Shown piece after piece: positions 16,242 through 27,490 of a DNA stretch of 36,182 nucleotides. The stretch's first letter is position 1; each line of letters opens with the position of its first letter. The DNA comes from Pseudomonadota bacterium. GTDB taxonomy: Bacteria; Desulfobacterota; Desulfarculia; Adiutricales; JAGVGV01. Location: NCBI GenBank assembly GCA_018830135.1, contig JAHJTB010000341.1, forward strand, positions 1-36,182, given 5' to 3'. Below the pieces are notes generated by a model. It was not told where the DNA came from. It worked only from the letters and a program-made list of their open reading frames with translations, and made no database searches. Position numbers and translations under genes: made by a program.

Positions 16242-17225
16242 ATGGCTTTTCACGGACTCGCCCTGGTCACCGGGGCCGCCGGATTCATGGGCAGCCACGT
16301 GGTCGAGCGTCTGGCGGCCGAAGGCGTCCGGGTTCGGGCCACGGCCCGGCCGCGCCAGGACCTGGCCTTTTTCGAAAACCTGGGCGTCGAATACCTCCCG
16401 GCCGACCTGACCCGGCCCGAGACCCTGCCGCCGCTTTTCGAGGGGGTGGACCGGGTTTTTCACCTGGGGGCCATCTGCAATTTTTCCACGCCCTACCATC
16501 GGCTCCACCCGACCAACGTGGCCGGGGTCGAACACATGACCCGCCTGGCCCTGGAGCACGGGGTCCGATGCTTCGTCCACGTCACTTCGACCAGCGTGTA
16601 CGGATACTACGCGGGAAGCCCTTTCACCGAGGAGGACCCCCGCGAGCCTCGGGACGACTATGGCCGGAGTAAAAAGGCCGGCGAGGACGTGGTGCTGGAG
16701 CGCATTCGCGAGGGACTGCCCGCCATCATCGTCCGGCCCTGCACGGTCTACGGCCCTCGCTGCAACGACGGCGCGGGCAAGGTCTTTTCCCGTCCGACCC
16801 GGATCGCCGCCATTCCGGGCAGCGGCCGCCAGCGCCTGGCCAACGTCCGGGCCGAAGACGTGGCCGCCGCCGTGCTCCACCTCTCCGGTCTCGAATCGGC
16901 CCTGGGGCGAATCTACAACATCGCCGACGACTCCAACCCGACCATCGAGGAGGCCCTGACCCTGGCCGCCCGGACCTTCGGCACCCCTCCGCCCAAACTG
17001 AGACTGCCCCTGCCCCTCATCCGGGCCACGGCCCGCGTCGACGGCCTGATCTGCTCATGGCGGGGCCGGGTGCCGGACCTCGAATGCGACGCGGTCAAAT
17101 ATCTGGACAACGACTACGTGGTCGACAACAGCAGGCTCAAACAGACCGGGTTCACCTTCCAATACCCGGATTTTCGCGAGTCCATGGAACAGCTTGGCCG
17201 GAGGTTCAATAACCGCTCAACCTAG
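16242..17225 (+). CDS. NAD-dependent epimerase/dehydratase (extended SDR)
   Basis: A 327-residue extended short-chain dehydrogenase. The Rossmann motif GAAGFMG is at residues 11-17, and the catalytic YxxxK is Y140-K144 (DYGRSKKAGED) with the preceding TSTSVYG serine/threonine region. The ATG at 16242 with GGAGGG upstream is chosen over an earlier ATG at 16104 that would add unconserved residues and precede the promoter -10 box. Family members act on nucleotide sugars, sterol-like or dihydroflavonol-like carbonyls; the C-terminus here gives no clear subgroup. It heads a run with an SDR, a glycyl radical enzyme and an SCP2 protein, which points to a small hydrophobic or CoA-linked substrate rather than a sugar nucleotide, but this is inference. 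Confidence 0.85.
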   Translation: MAFHGLALVTGAAGFMGSHVVERLAAEGVRVRATARPRQDLAFFENLGVEYLPADLTRPETLPPLFEGVDRVFHLGAICNFSTPYHRLHPTNVAGVEHMTRLALEHGVRCFVHVTSTSVYGYYAGSPFTEEDPREPRDDYGRSKKAGEDVVLERIREGLPAIIVRPCTVYGPRCNDGAGKVFSRPTRIAAIPGSGRQRLANVRAEDVAAAVLHLSGLESALGRIYNIADDSNPTIEEALTLAARTFGTPPPKLRLPLPLIRATARVDGLICSWRGRVPDLECDAVKYLDNDYVVDNSRLKQTGFTFQYPDFRESMEQLGRRFNNRST

Positions 17226-17318
17226 CCGGGGCGAATCATGAGGCGACACGGCGGGGCGGATTTTCGCCGCCGCGGCGGATGGCTCATGAATCGTCCGGGC
17301 CGAGAAAGCGAGGTCGCC

Positions 17319-18149
17319 ATGAAGCAGGTGGTTGTCATTACGGGGCTGGCGGACGGAATCGGACGGGAAGTGGCGCGCATACTGGCCGGAAAAGGGCACC
17401 TGATCGCCGGTTTCGACGTGGACCGGGAACGAACGGCCGGACTCCGGGAAGAGCTGGCTTCCAGCGGGAACGAACATTACCTGATCGACCTGGATATTAC
17501 GGACCGGCCGGGCATCCTTCGGTTCCGGGACGAGGTCCTGGAACGGTACGGCCGGGTGGACACGCTCATGTCCAACGTGGGCATCGGCTTTTTCGGCCCC
17601 TTCGAAGAGGTGGACCTCGAAGCGGCACTCGAATGCCTTGAAATCAACGTCATCGGCACCGCGGCCGTCATCCAGGCCTTCCTGCCGTCGATGCGCCAGC
17701 GCCAGGCCGGCAAGATCGTGGCCATGAGTTCCCTGGTCGGCCAGATTCCCTTTCCCTTCGAGTCGATCTACAGCGCCAGCAAGTTCGCCGTCGAAGGCCT
17801 GGTGCTTTCTCTGTACTACGAAGTCAAGCCCTTCGGGATTCAGACGGCCCTCGTCCAGCCGGCCCAGGTCTCGACCAGCTTCGCGGCCAAGATTCACAAG
17901 CTTCCGCCCGAAGGATCGCCTTACCGGGAGCGGGTCCGGCGGTTCATCGCCCGGGACGAGGAGTTGATCAAGACGGCCCCGACCCCGATCCAGGCGGCGC
18001 GCAAGATCGCGGCCCTCATCGAGCATCCCGGTCCCAAGCGGCTCAACCAGGTGGATTTCATGAGCCGCTTTTTCCTGTTTCTCAACCGCCTGCTGCCGAT
18101 GCGGGTCCGGGACGCCATACTGCTCAATCACATGGACATCAAGGTCTGA
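17319..18149 (+). CDS. Short-chain dehydrogenase/reductase (classical SDR)
   Basis: A 276-residue classical SDR: cofactor motif TGLADGIG (residues 8-15), SNVG in place of the usual NNAG, active-site serine in MSSLVGQ and Y151-x3-K155 (YSASK). An acidic residue after the second strand (GFDVDRE) favours NAD over NADP. The ATG at 17319 is preferred for alignment with the family start; an in-frame ATG at 17286 would add 11 residues. It lies 93 bp after the epimerase and 56 bp before the glycyl radical enzyme. The C-terminal half (FMSRFFLFLNRLLPMRVRD) is hydrophobic, as in SDRs acting on lipids or sterols. Specific substrate unknown. Confidence 0.87.
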   Translation: MKQVVVITGLADGIGREVARILAGKGHLIAGFDVDRERTAGLREELASSGNEHYLIDLDITDRPGILRFRDEVLERYGRVDTLMSNVGIGFFGPFEEVDLEAALECLEINVIGTAAVIQAFLPSMRQRQAGKIVAMSSLVGQIPFPFESIYSASKFAVEGLVLSLYYEVKPFGIQTALVQPAQVSTSFAAKIHKLPPEGSPYRERVRRFIARDEELIKTAPTPIQAARKIAALIEHPGPKRLNQVDFMSRFFLFLNRLLPMRVRDAILLNHMDIKV

Positions 18150-18205
18150 CCCGGATGGTTCAGAGGTGATCACTTTGTGAATCGTCCGGATCGAGGAGGA
18201 CAGGT

Positions 18206-20584
18206 ATGAACCCCATCGCCGCCGTCAGCCGGGCGACCGGCGCCCGCGTCGGCCGGCTCCGGCAACGGATCGTGGACGCGCCCCAGGAGGTCTGCGTCGA
18301 ACGGGCCCGCTATCTGACCCAAGCCATGGCCGCGCATTGGGAAAAGGACCCGCTGACCCGGATGAGCCTGGCCCTGGACAACGTGCTGAGAAAAATGACC
18401 GTGGTCATCCGGGACGAGGAGATGCTCGTGGGCTGCCGGACCGGCAAGCTCAAAGGCGCCCCCCTGTTTCCCGAGAACAAGTCCCGCTGGATCGAAGGGG
18501 ATGCCGAGAACTTCGATCGCCGCGTGGTGCAGCGGGCCCTGATTACCGAGGCGGAAAAGCGGGAACTGATCCAGGACATTCTGCCTTTCTGGCGGGGCCG
18601 GACGGTCGAGGAGCGTTTCGAGGCCCTGCTGCCCGAAGACGTGGCCCAGGACATGGACAAGTACGTCTTCACCTTCATGCTCGAGATCACATACGGCATC
18701 GGCCACTTCACAATGAACCACCATCGGGTCCTGGCCCAAGGACTCGAGGGGATCGCCGCCGAGGCCGAGGCCCGGTACGAGGCCCTGGGACCGGAGGAGC
18801 GCCGGGGACGCCCGGGGCTTTTTTACCGGGCCGCGGTTCGGAGCCTCGAAGCGGCCGCCGCCTTCGCCCGCCGTTACGCCGATCTGGCGGCCCGGATGGC
18901 CCGGTCCGAGACCGACCCGGCCCGGGCGGCGGAGCTGCGGGAGATCGCCCGGGTCTGCGAACGGGTGCCGGCCCGGCCGGCGGAGACGTTTCACGAGGCG
19001 GTCCAGAGCCTGTACTTCATCCATCTCATCGCCCAGATCGAAACCGGGGGCAACTCGATCTCCCTGGGCCGGATCGACCAGGTCCTCCACCCCTATTACC
19101 AAAAGGACCTGGAGGCGGGACGGATCACGGCGGACGGCGCCCGCGAACTCCTGTCCCTGCTCTATATCAAGGTCTGCGAAATATGGAACGTGCTCGAAGA
19201 GGCCTACATCCCGGGCGGCGAGGGCACGGAAGGAAAGACCACCCAGAACGTGACCGTGGGCGGCCTGGGACGGGACGGACGGGACGCGACCAACGAACTG
19301 AGCCATATCGGCCTGGACGCATACGCGGACGTGCGCACCGTGCAGCCCAACTTCGGCGTGCGCCTGAATGCCCGGTCCCCGGAACGCTTCTTCAACCGGG
19401 CCGCCGAATACGCCCGGGACGGCGTCCTGATGCACTTTTTCAACGACGAGCGGATCGTCGAGTCCCTGCGCCGGGCCGGGCATACCCTGGAAGACGCCCG
19501 GGACTACGGCGTGGTCGGCTGCCTCGAACCCAACGCCCAGGGCAAGAGCTTCGGCTCGACCTTCGCCGTCCAGTTCAGCGGAATCAAGTGCCTCGAATTC
19601 GCCCTGTCCGACGGCATCGACAACGTCTTCGGCTACCAGTCCGGACTCAATACCGGCGACCCGGCCGGCTTCCGGACCTTCGACCAGGTCTGGGACGCCT
19701 ACCGGACCCAGGTCGGCCATTTCGTGGGGCGCTTCGTCCGGGGCATCGAGTGCCTGGACCGGGCCATCGCCGAGATGCTGCCCTCGCCGTTCGCCTCGGC
19801 CATGATCGAAGGACCCCTGGAAAACGGCCGCGACGTGACCGAAGGCGGCGCGGTCTACAACTCGACCGGGGTCCAGTTCATGGGCTTTTCCAACGTGGCC
19901 GACTCCCTGTACGCGGTAAAAAAAGCGGTTTTCGAAGACCGGCGCTTCTCCATGGGCGATCTGGCCGAATGGCTGGCCGACGACTGGAGCGAGTCCGAGG
20001 CCCGGCGGGTCTACCTCGGCAACAAACTGCCCAAGTACGGCAACGACGTCGGGGAAGTGGACGAGATGGCCGGCCGGGTCCTGAACCATTTCTGCGACGA
20101 ACTGAAGAAACATCGCAATTTTCGGGGCGGGGCCTTCTGGCCGGGGGTGTTTTCCGTGGGCTTCCACCTGGCCATGGGCGCCTTTACCGGGGCCACGCCG
20201 GACGGACGTTTCGCCGGCCAGGTTTTAGGCAATGGCATCACGCCCAGTGAAGGCCGGGCCGTGTCCGGCCCCACGGCGGTCATGAACTCGGCGGCCCGGC
20301 TGCCCCTCGATCGGGTGCACAACGGGGCCAACCTGAACATGCGCTTTCCGGGCCGGCGCATCCGCACGGAGAGCCTGGTCGCGCTGATCCAGGCCTTTTT
20401 CGAGCGGGGCGGGGTCCAGGTCCAGTTCAACATGGTCGACTCCGGCCTGCTCGAAGCGGCCCGGAACGACCCCGACCGGCACCGGGACCTGATCGTCCGC
20501 ATCAGCGGATACTCGGCCACGTTCGTCGATCTGAGCGACGTGGCCCAGGATGAGATCATCGGCCGCATGGAATACGACATCTGA
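18206..20584 (+). CDS. Glycyl radical enzyme, PFL2/dehydratase-type
   Basis: A 792-residue glycyl radical enzyme of the pyruvate formate-lyase superfamily. The thiyl-radical cysteine is C439 in VVGCLEPNAQG with Glu441 as the likely base, the GCxEP arrangement shared by glycerol/diol dehydratases, choline lyase, hydroxyproline dehydratase and related lyases. The glycyl radical site is G768 in VRISGYSATF, 24 residues from the end, at the normal position. GAGGAGGACAG precedes the ATG. These oxygen-sensitive enzymes need a dedicated radical SAM activase; none lies next to it. The GCLEP variant and neighbours (epimerase, SDR, SCP2) do not match the glycerol, choline, isethionate or hydroxyproline operons I know. 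The reaction, probably C-O, C-C or C-X cleavage or an addition, is unassigned. Confidence 0.9.
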   Translation: MNPIAAVSRATGARVGRLRQRIVDAPQEVCVERARYLTQAMAAHWEKDPLTRMSLALDNVLRKMTVVIRDEEMLVGCRTGKLKGAPLFPENKSRWIEGDAENFDRRVVQRALITEAEKRELIQDILPFWRGRTVEERFEALLPEDVAQDMDKYVFTFMLEITYGIGHFTMNHHRVLAQGLEGIAAEAEARYEALGPEERRGRPGLFYRAAVRSLEAAAAFARRYADLAARMARSETDPARAAELREIARVCERVPARPAETFHEAVQSLYFIHLIAQIETGGNSISLGRIDQVLHPYYQKDLEAGRITADGARELLSLLYIKVCEIWNVLEEAYIPGGEGTEGKTTQNVTVGGLGRDGRDATNELSHIGLDAYADVRTVQPNFGVRLNARSPERFFNRAAEYARDGVLMHFFNDERIVESLRRAGHTLEDARDYGVVGCLEPNAQGKSFGSTFAVQFSGIKCLEFALSDGIDNVFGYQSGLNTGDPAGFRTFDQVWDAYRTQVGHFVGRFVRGIECLDRAIAEMLPSPFASAMIEGPLENGRDVTEGGAVYNSTGVQFMGFSNVADSLYAVKKAVFEDRRFSMGDLAEWLADDWSESEARRVYLGNKLPKYGNDVGEVDEMAGRVLNHFCDELKKHRNFRGGAFWPGVFSVGFHLAMGAFTGATPDGRFAGQVLGNGITPSEGRAVSGPTAVMNSAARLPLDRVHNGANLNMRFPGRRIRTESLVALIQAFFERGGVQVQFNMVDSGLLEAARNDPDRHRDLIVRISGYSATFVDLSDVAQDEIIGRMEYDI

Positions 20585-20602
20585 GAGCCAAAGGAGAAGC
20601 AC

Positions 20603-21043
20603 ATGGGCGAATACTATCGCGACGCGGACCACCTTTATGAAATATACGGCTACTTCCTGGGCCGGATTCTCCAGGACCCCAAGATCGGGACCAAGATGGG
20701 CAAAGCCGGCATCATCATCAAATTCATCTACACCGACCCCGAGGCGGAAGTGACCATCGACCTGAAAAACCCGCCCGATCGAGAGGGCTGGCACGGAACC
20801 TACTACCTCGGCCCCTGCGAGGTCCAGGAGGACGTCTGGTCCAAGCAGAGCGCCGACCACTCCCACCGCTTCTGGCACGGACTGGAAAACCCCATCGCCT
20901 CCGTGGCCAGGGGCAAGGTCAAGCAGGGCGGCAAGGTCACGGCCATGCTCAAACTGCTGCCCGTGGTCAAACCCGCCTTCCAGATGTTTCCCGTCGCCCT
21001 CGAGGAGATGGGCTACACCGACCTGATCCTGAAGAAAAAATAG
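20603..21043 (+). CDS. SCP2-like sterol/lipid-binding domain protein
   Basis: A 146-residue single-domain protein with the SCP2 pattern of alternating strands and amphipathic helices (IIIKFIYTDPEAEVTIDLKN...WSKQSADHSHRFWHGLENP...VARGKVKQGGKVTAMLKLLP, quoted only as landmarks around residues 38-122). SCP2 domains form a hydrophobic tunnel for fatty acyl-CoA, sterols or similar ligands. AAGGAG lies upstream of the ATG, and it begins 18 bp after the glycyl radical enzyme, so co-expression is likely. It is not a glycyl-radical small subunit (those of 4-hydroxyphenylacetate decarboxylase or benzylsuccinate synthase are Cys-rich). A carrier for a hydrophobic substrate of the operon is a reasonable guess. 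Confidence 0.72.
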   Translation: MGEYYRDADHLYEIYGYFLGRILQDPKIGTKMGKAGIIIKFIYTDPEAEVTIDLKNPPDREGWHGTYYLGPCEVQEDVWSKQSADHSHRFWHGLENPIASVARGKVKQGGKVTAMLKLLPVVKPAFQMFPVALEEMGYTDLILKKK

Positions 21044-21056
21044 CCCGCCGCGCCGC

Positions 21057-22442
21057 TCAGCCCCGGCTTTCGAGAAACCGGTGGCGGCGGTAAAGCGCGG
21101 AGAGCACCCGGACGGCCCGCCGGACCGTGGGGAAAAACGGACACCCGTACCGGACCATGGAGGCGGCCTTGTTCATGCCGGCCCGGTCGCCCACGGCCCA
21201 GGTCACCAGGGGCACGTCGGGATGCCGGGCCGTTTCCTCCCGCACGACTTCGTAGATGTCGAACATGGGATCGTCGAAGGCCGGACCCAGGACCAGGATG
21301 GCGTCCGTGGCCTCGTCCGCGGCCAGGGCCCGGATGCAGGCCCGATAGGTGTCGGCCACGCCGAGCCGGGTCGGCGGCCAGAGGTCGACCGGATTGGTCA
21401 TTCGCCTCCAGGGCGGCGCGATCTCCTGGAGGGCGGCCAGGGTTTCCGGGGCCAGGGCGGCCACGGACAGGCCGAACTCGGCGCAGACGTCCGCGGACAG
21501 GGCGCCCCACCCGCCGGTGAAGGTCACGATGCCGACCCGGGGGCCCCGCATGGGCGGCAGGTGGATGAAGGCCTTGGCCAGATCGGCCAGTTCCTCGAGG
21601 TCCTGGACCCGCAGGATGCCGCTTTGGGCAAAGGCGGCCTGGTAGGACTCGTCCCGGCCGGCCAGGGAACCGGTATGGGAGGAGACGGCCCGGGAGCCGA
21701 CCTCGGTCTTGCCCGGTTTGAGGGCCAGGATGGGCTTTTCGAGCGAAACCCGGCTTGCCGTGTCGATGAAACGGCTTCCCCGGGTCACTTCCTCGATATG
21801 CATGCCGATCACCCGGGTCTCCGGGTCATCGAGCAGGTACTCGAGCGTCTCGATCTCGTCCACGTCGCACTTGTTGGCCAGATCGATGGACTTGCCCACG
21901 CCCACGCCCTGATCGTCGGCCAGCCAGACCATGACCGCGCCGGTGAACAGACCGGTCTGGGAAATCAGGGACAGTCCGCCTTCGGGCAGGTCCTCGAAGG
22001 GGGCGAAACTGGTGGAAAACCGGTGCCGGGCGTTGATGACGCCCATGGAGTTGGGCCCCATGATCCGGACCCCGCCTTCCCGGGCCGCTTCGAGCATTTC
22101 CTCGGTCAAGGTCCGTCCGCCGTCGGACCGCTCGTCCAGACCGTCGGAAACCACGATGGCCGAGGACACGCCCTTGCGGGCGCATTCCCGGATGCCGTCG
22201 ACCACGCCGGCGGGAGGCAGGTAGATCACGGCCAGGTCCACCGGGCCGTCCACGTCCCCCAGACCGGGATAGACCTTCAGACCGAACAGTTCGCCCCCCT
22301 TCGGGTTGATCGGGTAGATTTGTCCTCCAAACCCGAACTTGAGAAGATTGCCCAGGACCAGGGCGCTGATGCTGCCCGGACGGCCCGACGCCCCCAGAAA
22401 TGCCACGGACCGCGGCTCCATGAAGCCGGTCAAGGGGTTCAT
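21057..22442 (-). CDS. ADP-forming acyl-CoA synthetase alpha-subunit-like protein
   Basis: A 461-residue protein with an N-terminal CoA-binding Rossmann domain (VAFLGASGRPGSISALVLGN) and succinyl-CoA-ligase-like domains; the phosphorylatable histidine is H256 in SSHTGSLAG, the usual position. Such proteins make acyl-CoA with ATP, or ATP from acyl-CoA, together with an ATP-grasp beta subunit. The ATG at 22442 has GGAGGTGA four bases upstream; the longer frame to 22508 lacks a good site. No beta subunit is seen in the window, so it must pair in trans or have another role, such as protein acyl-phosphate relay. It is convergent with the SCP2 gene, 13 bp apart. Confidence 0.82.
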   Translation of the reverse strand: MNPLTGFMEPRSVAFLGASGRPGSISALVLGNLLKFGFGGQIYPINPKGGELFGLKVYPGLGDVDGPVDLAVIYLPPAGVVDGIRECARKGVSSAIVVSDGLDERSDGGRTLTEEMLEAAREGGVRIMGPNSMGVINARHRFSTSFAPFEDLPEGGLSLISQTGLFTGAVMVWLADDQGVGVGKSIDLANKCDVDEIETLEYLLDDPETRVIGMHIEEVTRGSRFIDTASRVSLEKPILALKPGKTEVGSRAVSSHTGSLAGRDESYQAAFAQSGILRVQDLEELADLAKAFIHLPPMRGPRVGIVTFTGGWGALSADVCAEFGLSVAALAPETLAALQEIAPPWRRMTNPVDLWPPTRLGVADTYRACIRALAADEATDAILVLGPAFDDPMFDIYEVVREETARHPDVPLVTWAVGDRAGMNKAASMVRYGCPFFPTVRRAVRVLSALYRRHRFLESRG

Positions 22443-22598
22443 GATCTCACCTCCGCGTGTGTGATGGGTCTGGCGGGAAGCATACCAGACTCGCGGGGCC
22501 GGTGACAAAAGGATTCGGAGGGAGGGAAGGCCGCCGGTCCGGCGCGGGGACCGGACCGGCGGGCGCGGGTGTTTATGTTGGATTTTGGGGTGGGACGA

Positions 22599-22625
22599 CG
22601 GCCCGGGGCGGTGATCCCCGGGCCG
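22599..22625 (-). terminator. Hairpin downstream of glnK (first pair)
   Basis: CGGCCCGGGG and CCCCGGGCCG form a perfect 10-bp stem with a 7-nt loop just after the glnK stop. There is no T-run on the minus strand, so it may stabilise the 3' end rather than terminate. Confidence 0.45.
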
Positions 22626-22636
22626 GGGGGAATCGG

Positions 22637-24312
<1,676 letters not shown>

Positions 24313-24352
24313 TTTAGCGTCCTCCTGCGCGTTTTCTGCTGGCTTTGTAAAT

Positions 24353-24368
24353 AGCAAATCAGATACCA
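24353..24368 (-). promoter_or_regulatory. Sigma54 promoter of the first amt gene
   Basis: On the minus strand TGGTATCTGATTTGCT fits the sigma54 consensus with GG and GC at the required spacing. The start point would be near 24342, leaving a 30-base leader with the ribosome site. Confidence 0.75.
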
Positions 24369-24556
24369 AGTTATAATATATAATATAACCAGTTAGTTAT
24401 AAATATAACAATAATGTATAATGCTGTAAAACATACAATAATGTCGTTTACAAGGGATGAATCGGACAAGATTGACGGCCGGAAACGGTTGGCTGACCCA
24501 ACCGGAAGCCACCGGCTATGCTTGGTTGTTCTCAGGCATGAAAAAAGAGGATTTTG

Positions 24557-24692
24557 TAGACACCCATAGAAATTTGTCCAATAACTGATCGCCTAATGTA
24601 TGGGTGTCTATGATTTTTCATCTATGATTTTTCATTTTCAATGATTTTTCATTTGGACACCCAGTTATTGGTCATAAAATATTGGGGTGTCC
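24557..24692. repeat. REP/BIME- or MITE-like set of alternating inverted repeats
   Basis: GACACCC occurs four times in alternating orientation (24559, 24602 reversed, 24656, 24685 reversed). The first two lie in perfect 12-bp arms (TAGACACCCATA, 24557-24568; TATGGGTGTCTA, 24599-24610). CCAATAACTG (24578-24587) pairs with CAGTTATTGG (24662-24671), and GGACACCC with GGGTGTCC. Low GC sets it apart. It looks like a non-mobile remnant or a REP element mobilised by a transposase elsewhere. Confidence 0.6.
24610..24652. repeat. Three copies of ATGATTTTTCAT
   Basis: The 12-mer occurs at 24610-24621, 24624-24635 and 24641-24652. Each copy has ATGA/TCAT arms, so each could be a small palindrome. They sit within the REP-like element. 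Confidence 0.7.
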
Positions 24693-24822
24693 CGCGCTGA
24701 GAGACAAAGGGGCCTGCCGCCAGGGGGAGACCGGCTGGCAAAACTCCCGCGGCCGAGGGGATGGATGATGGACCGGGGGCGTCCGGACGGGGCCGGGGCC
24801 CGATGGGAAGGGGAAAAGGAGT

Positions 24823-24853
24823 CGGCGGCCGGGGCAGGGGGCCCCGGCCGCCG
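24823..24853 (-). terminator. Rho-independent terminator of glnK (second pair)
   Basis: CGGCGGCCGGGGC (24823-24835) and GCCCCGGCCGCCG (24841-24853) form a perfect 13-bp stem with a 5-nt loop just past the glnK stop. On the minus strand it is followed within six bases by TTTT. Confidence 0.75.
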
Positions 24854-24858
24854 CGGGA

Positions 24859-26437
<1,579 letters not shown>

Positions 26438-26477
26438 GTTCCATGCTCCTTTGCATTACGTTTTGGCAAATCTATTC

Positions 26478-26493
26478 AGCAAAGTCCATGCCA
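26478..26493 (-). promoter_or_regulatory. Sigma54 promoter of the second amt gene
   Basis: On the minus strand TGGCATGGACTTTGCT is a near-perfect sigma54 promoter. Expected start near 26467. The adjoining AGATACCAA (26493-26501) is shared with the first amt promoter. Confidence 0.82.
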
Positions 26494-26567
26494 GATACCA
26501 AATAATATAGTTCAATAAAACCAGTAAGATATAAGAATGATGCTTAAAGGGAAAATGAATCCAAACA

Positions 26568-26608
26568 ACATATTTGTCGTAAGGGCGGTTTGGGCTTGAC
26601 AAATATGT
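26568..26608. promoter_or_regulatory. Inverted repeat, likely operator, upstream of the ABC ATPase
   Basis: ACATATTTGTC (26568-26578) and GACAAATATGT (26598-26608) are perfect 11-bp arms 19 bp apart. The right arm overlaps a TTGACA (26596-26601) that could be a -35 box for the plus strand. The -10 box is not obvious. Confidence 0.45.
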
Positions 26609-26651
26609 CGTTTCCGGGTTGGAAAGGGGCAGACCATTCCATGGAGTCCCC

Positions 26652-27461
26652 ATGACCCCCGACACTTTGAAAGTCCGGACCCCCGACATCGTCGTTCAGC
26701 TTGAAAACGTATCCCTCCGGCGCGACCGGCAGACCCTGCTCCAGGATGTCGACTGGACCGTGACCCGGGGCCAGCATTGGGCGGTTCTGGGCCGCAACGG
26801 CGCGGGCAAGACCTTGCTGCTCAAGATTCTGGCCGGTTACCTCTGGCCCAGCCGGGGCGAGGTCCGAATCCTGGACGAGCGGTTCGGCGGGGTGGACCTG
26901 CGCGAACTGCGGCAGGACATCGGCTGGGTCTCATCGGCCCTGACCGAAAAGGTGCCGGGCGCGGACACGGCCCTCGAAGTGGTCGTCTCCGGGGCCTACG
27001 CCACCTTTGGCCTGTACGAACTTCCGCCCGAAGACCTGGTCAGCCGGGCCCGCCGGATCATGGGGGACATGGGTTTGGCCGGGCTGACCGGCCGGCGGTT
27101 CGCCGATCTGTCGGCCGGGGAGAAACAGCGGGTCCTTCTGGCCCGAGGCCGTCTGCCCCGGCCCCGGCTTTTGATTCTGGACGAGCCCTGCGCCGGGCTG
27201 GACCTGGCCGCCGGTGAAAAGTTTTTGGCCCAGACCGACCGCCTGGCCCGGGACCCGAAAGGCCCGACCACGATCATGGTCACCCACCGGGTCTCGGAAA
27301 TCGTGCCGGCCGTGACCCACGCCCTGCTGCTCCACGGGGGCCGCATCCTGGCCGCCGGCCCGATCCGGGACGTCCTGACCGACGACCTGCTCGGCCGGAC
27401 CCTGGAAATTCCCCTTCGCGTCACCCGGTCCGGCGACCGCTGGCGCGCCGAACCGGTCTGA
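26652..27461 (+). CDS. ABC transporter ATP-binding protein (orphan, ModF/PhnK-like group)
   Basis: A 269-residue ABC ATPase: Walker A GRNGAGKT (47-54), signature LSAGEKQRVLLARG and Walker B LLILDEPCAGLD, with a histidine switch in VTHRVSEI. The ATG at 26652 has GGAG six bases upstream. The sequence resembles the branch containing ModF and other ATPases that lack permeases. No permease or binding protein lies nearby: the left neighbour is divergent and the right neighbour convergent. It may energise a permease elsewhere or act as a regulatory ATPase. The substrate cannot be assigned. Confidence 0.85.
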   Translation: MTPDTLKVRTPDIVVQLENVSLRRDRQTLLQDVDWTVTRGQHWAVLGRNGAGKTLLLKILAGYLWPSRGEVRILDERFGGVDLRELRQDIGWVSSALTEKVPGADTALEVVVSGAYATFGLYELPPEDLVSRARRIMGDMGLAGLTGRRFADLSAGEKQRVLLARGRLPRPRLLILDEPCAGLDLAAGEKFLAQTDRLARDPKGPTTIMVTHRVSEIVPAVTHALLLHGGRILAAGPIRDVLTDDLLGRTLEIPLRVTRSGDRWRAEPV

Positions 27462-27490
27462 GGTTCATTTGGACCGTCCCGGCCTTGATA

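Larger units (their letters stand above)
24313..24858. other. AT-rich intergenic gap between the two amt-glnK pairs
   Basis: A 546-bp gap without a credible gene. From the right it holds the glnK terminator, a GC-rich segment with no recognisable feature, a REP/BIME-like repeat set (24557-24692), an AT-rich zone (24361-24460) with GTTATA/TATAAC arms that could bind an activator, and the sigma54 promoter of the first amt. Confidence 0.7.

Noticed and set aside
18170-20250. Long open frames in other phases across the glycyl radical enzyme
   Set aside because: The 792-residue frame has the C439 and G768 motifs; the others have none.
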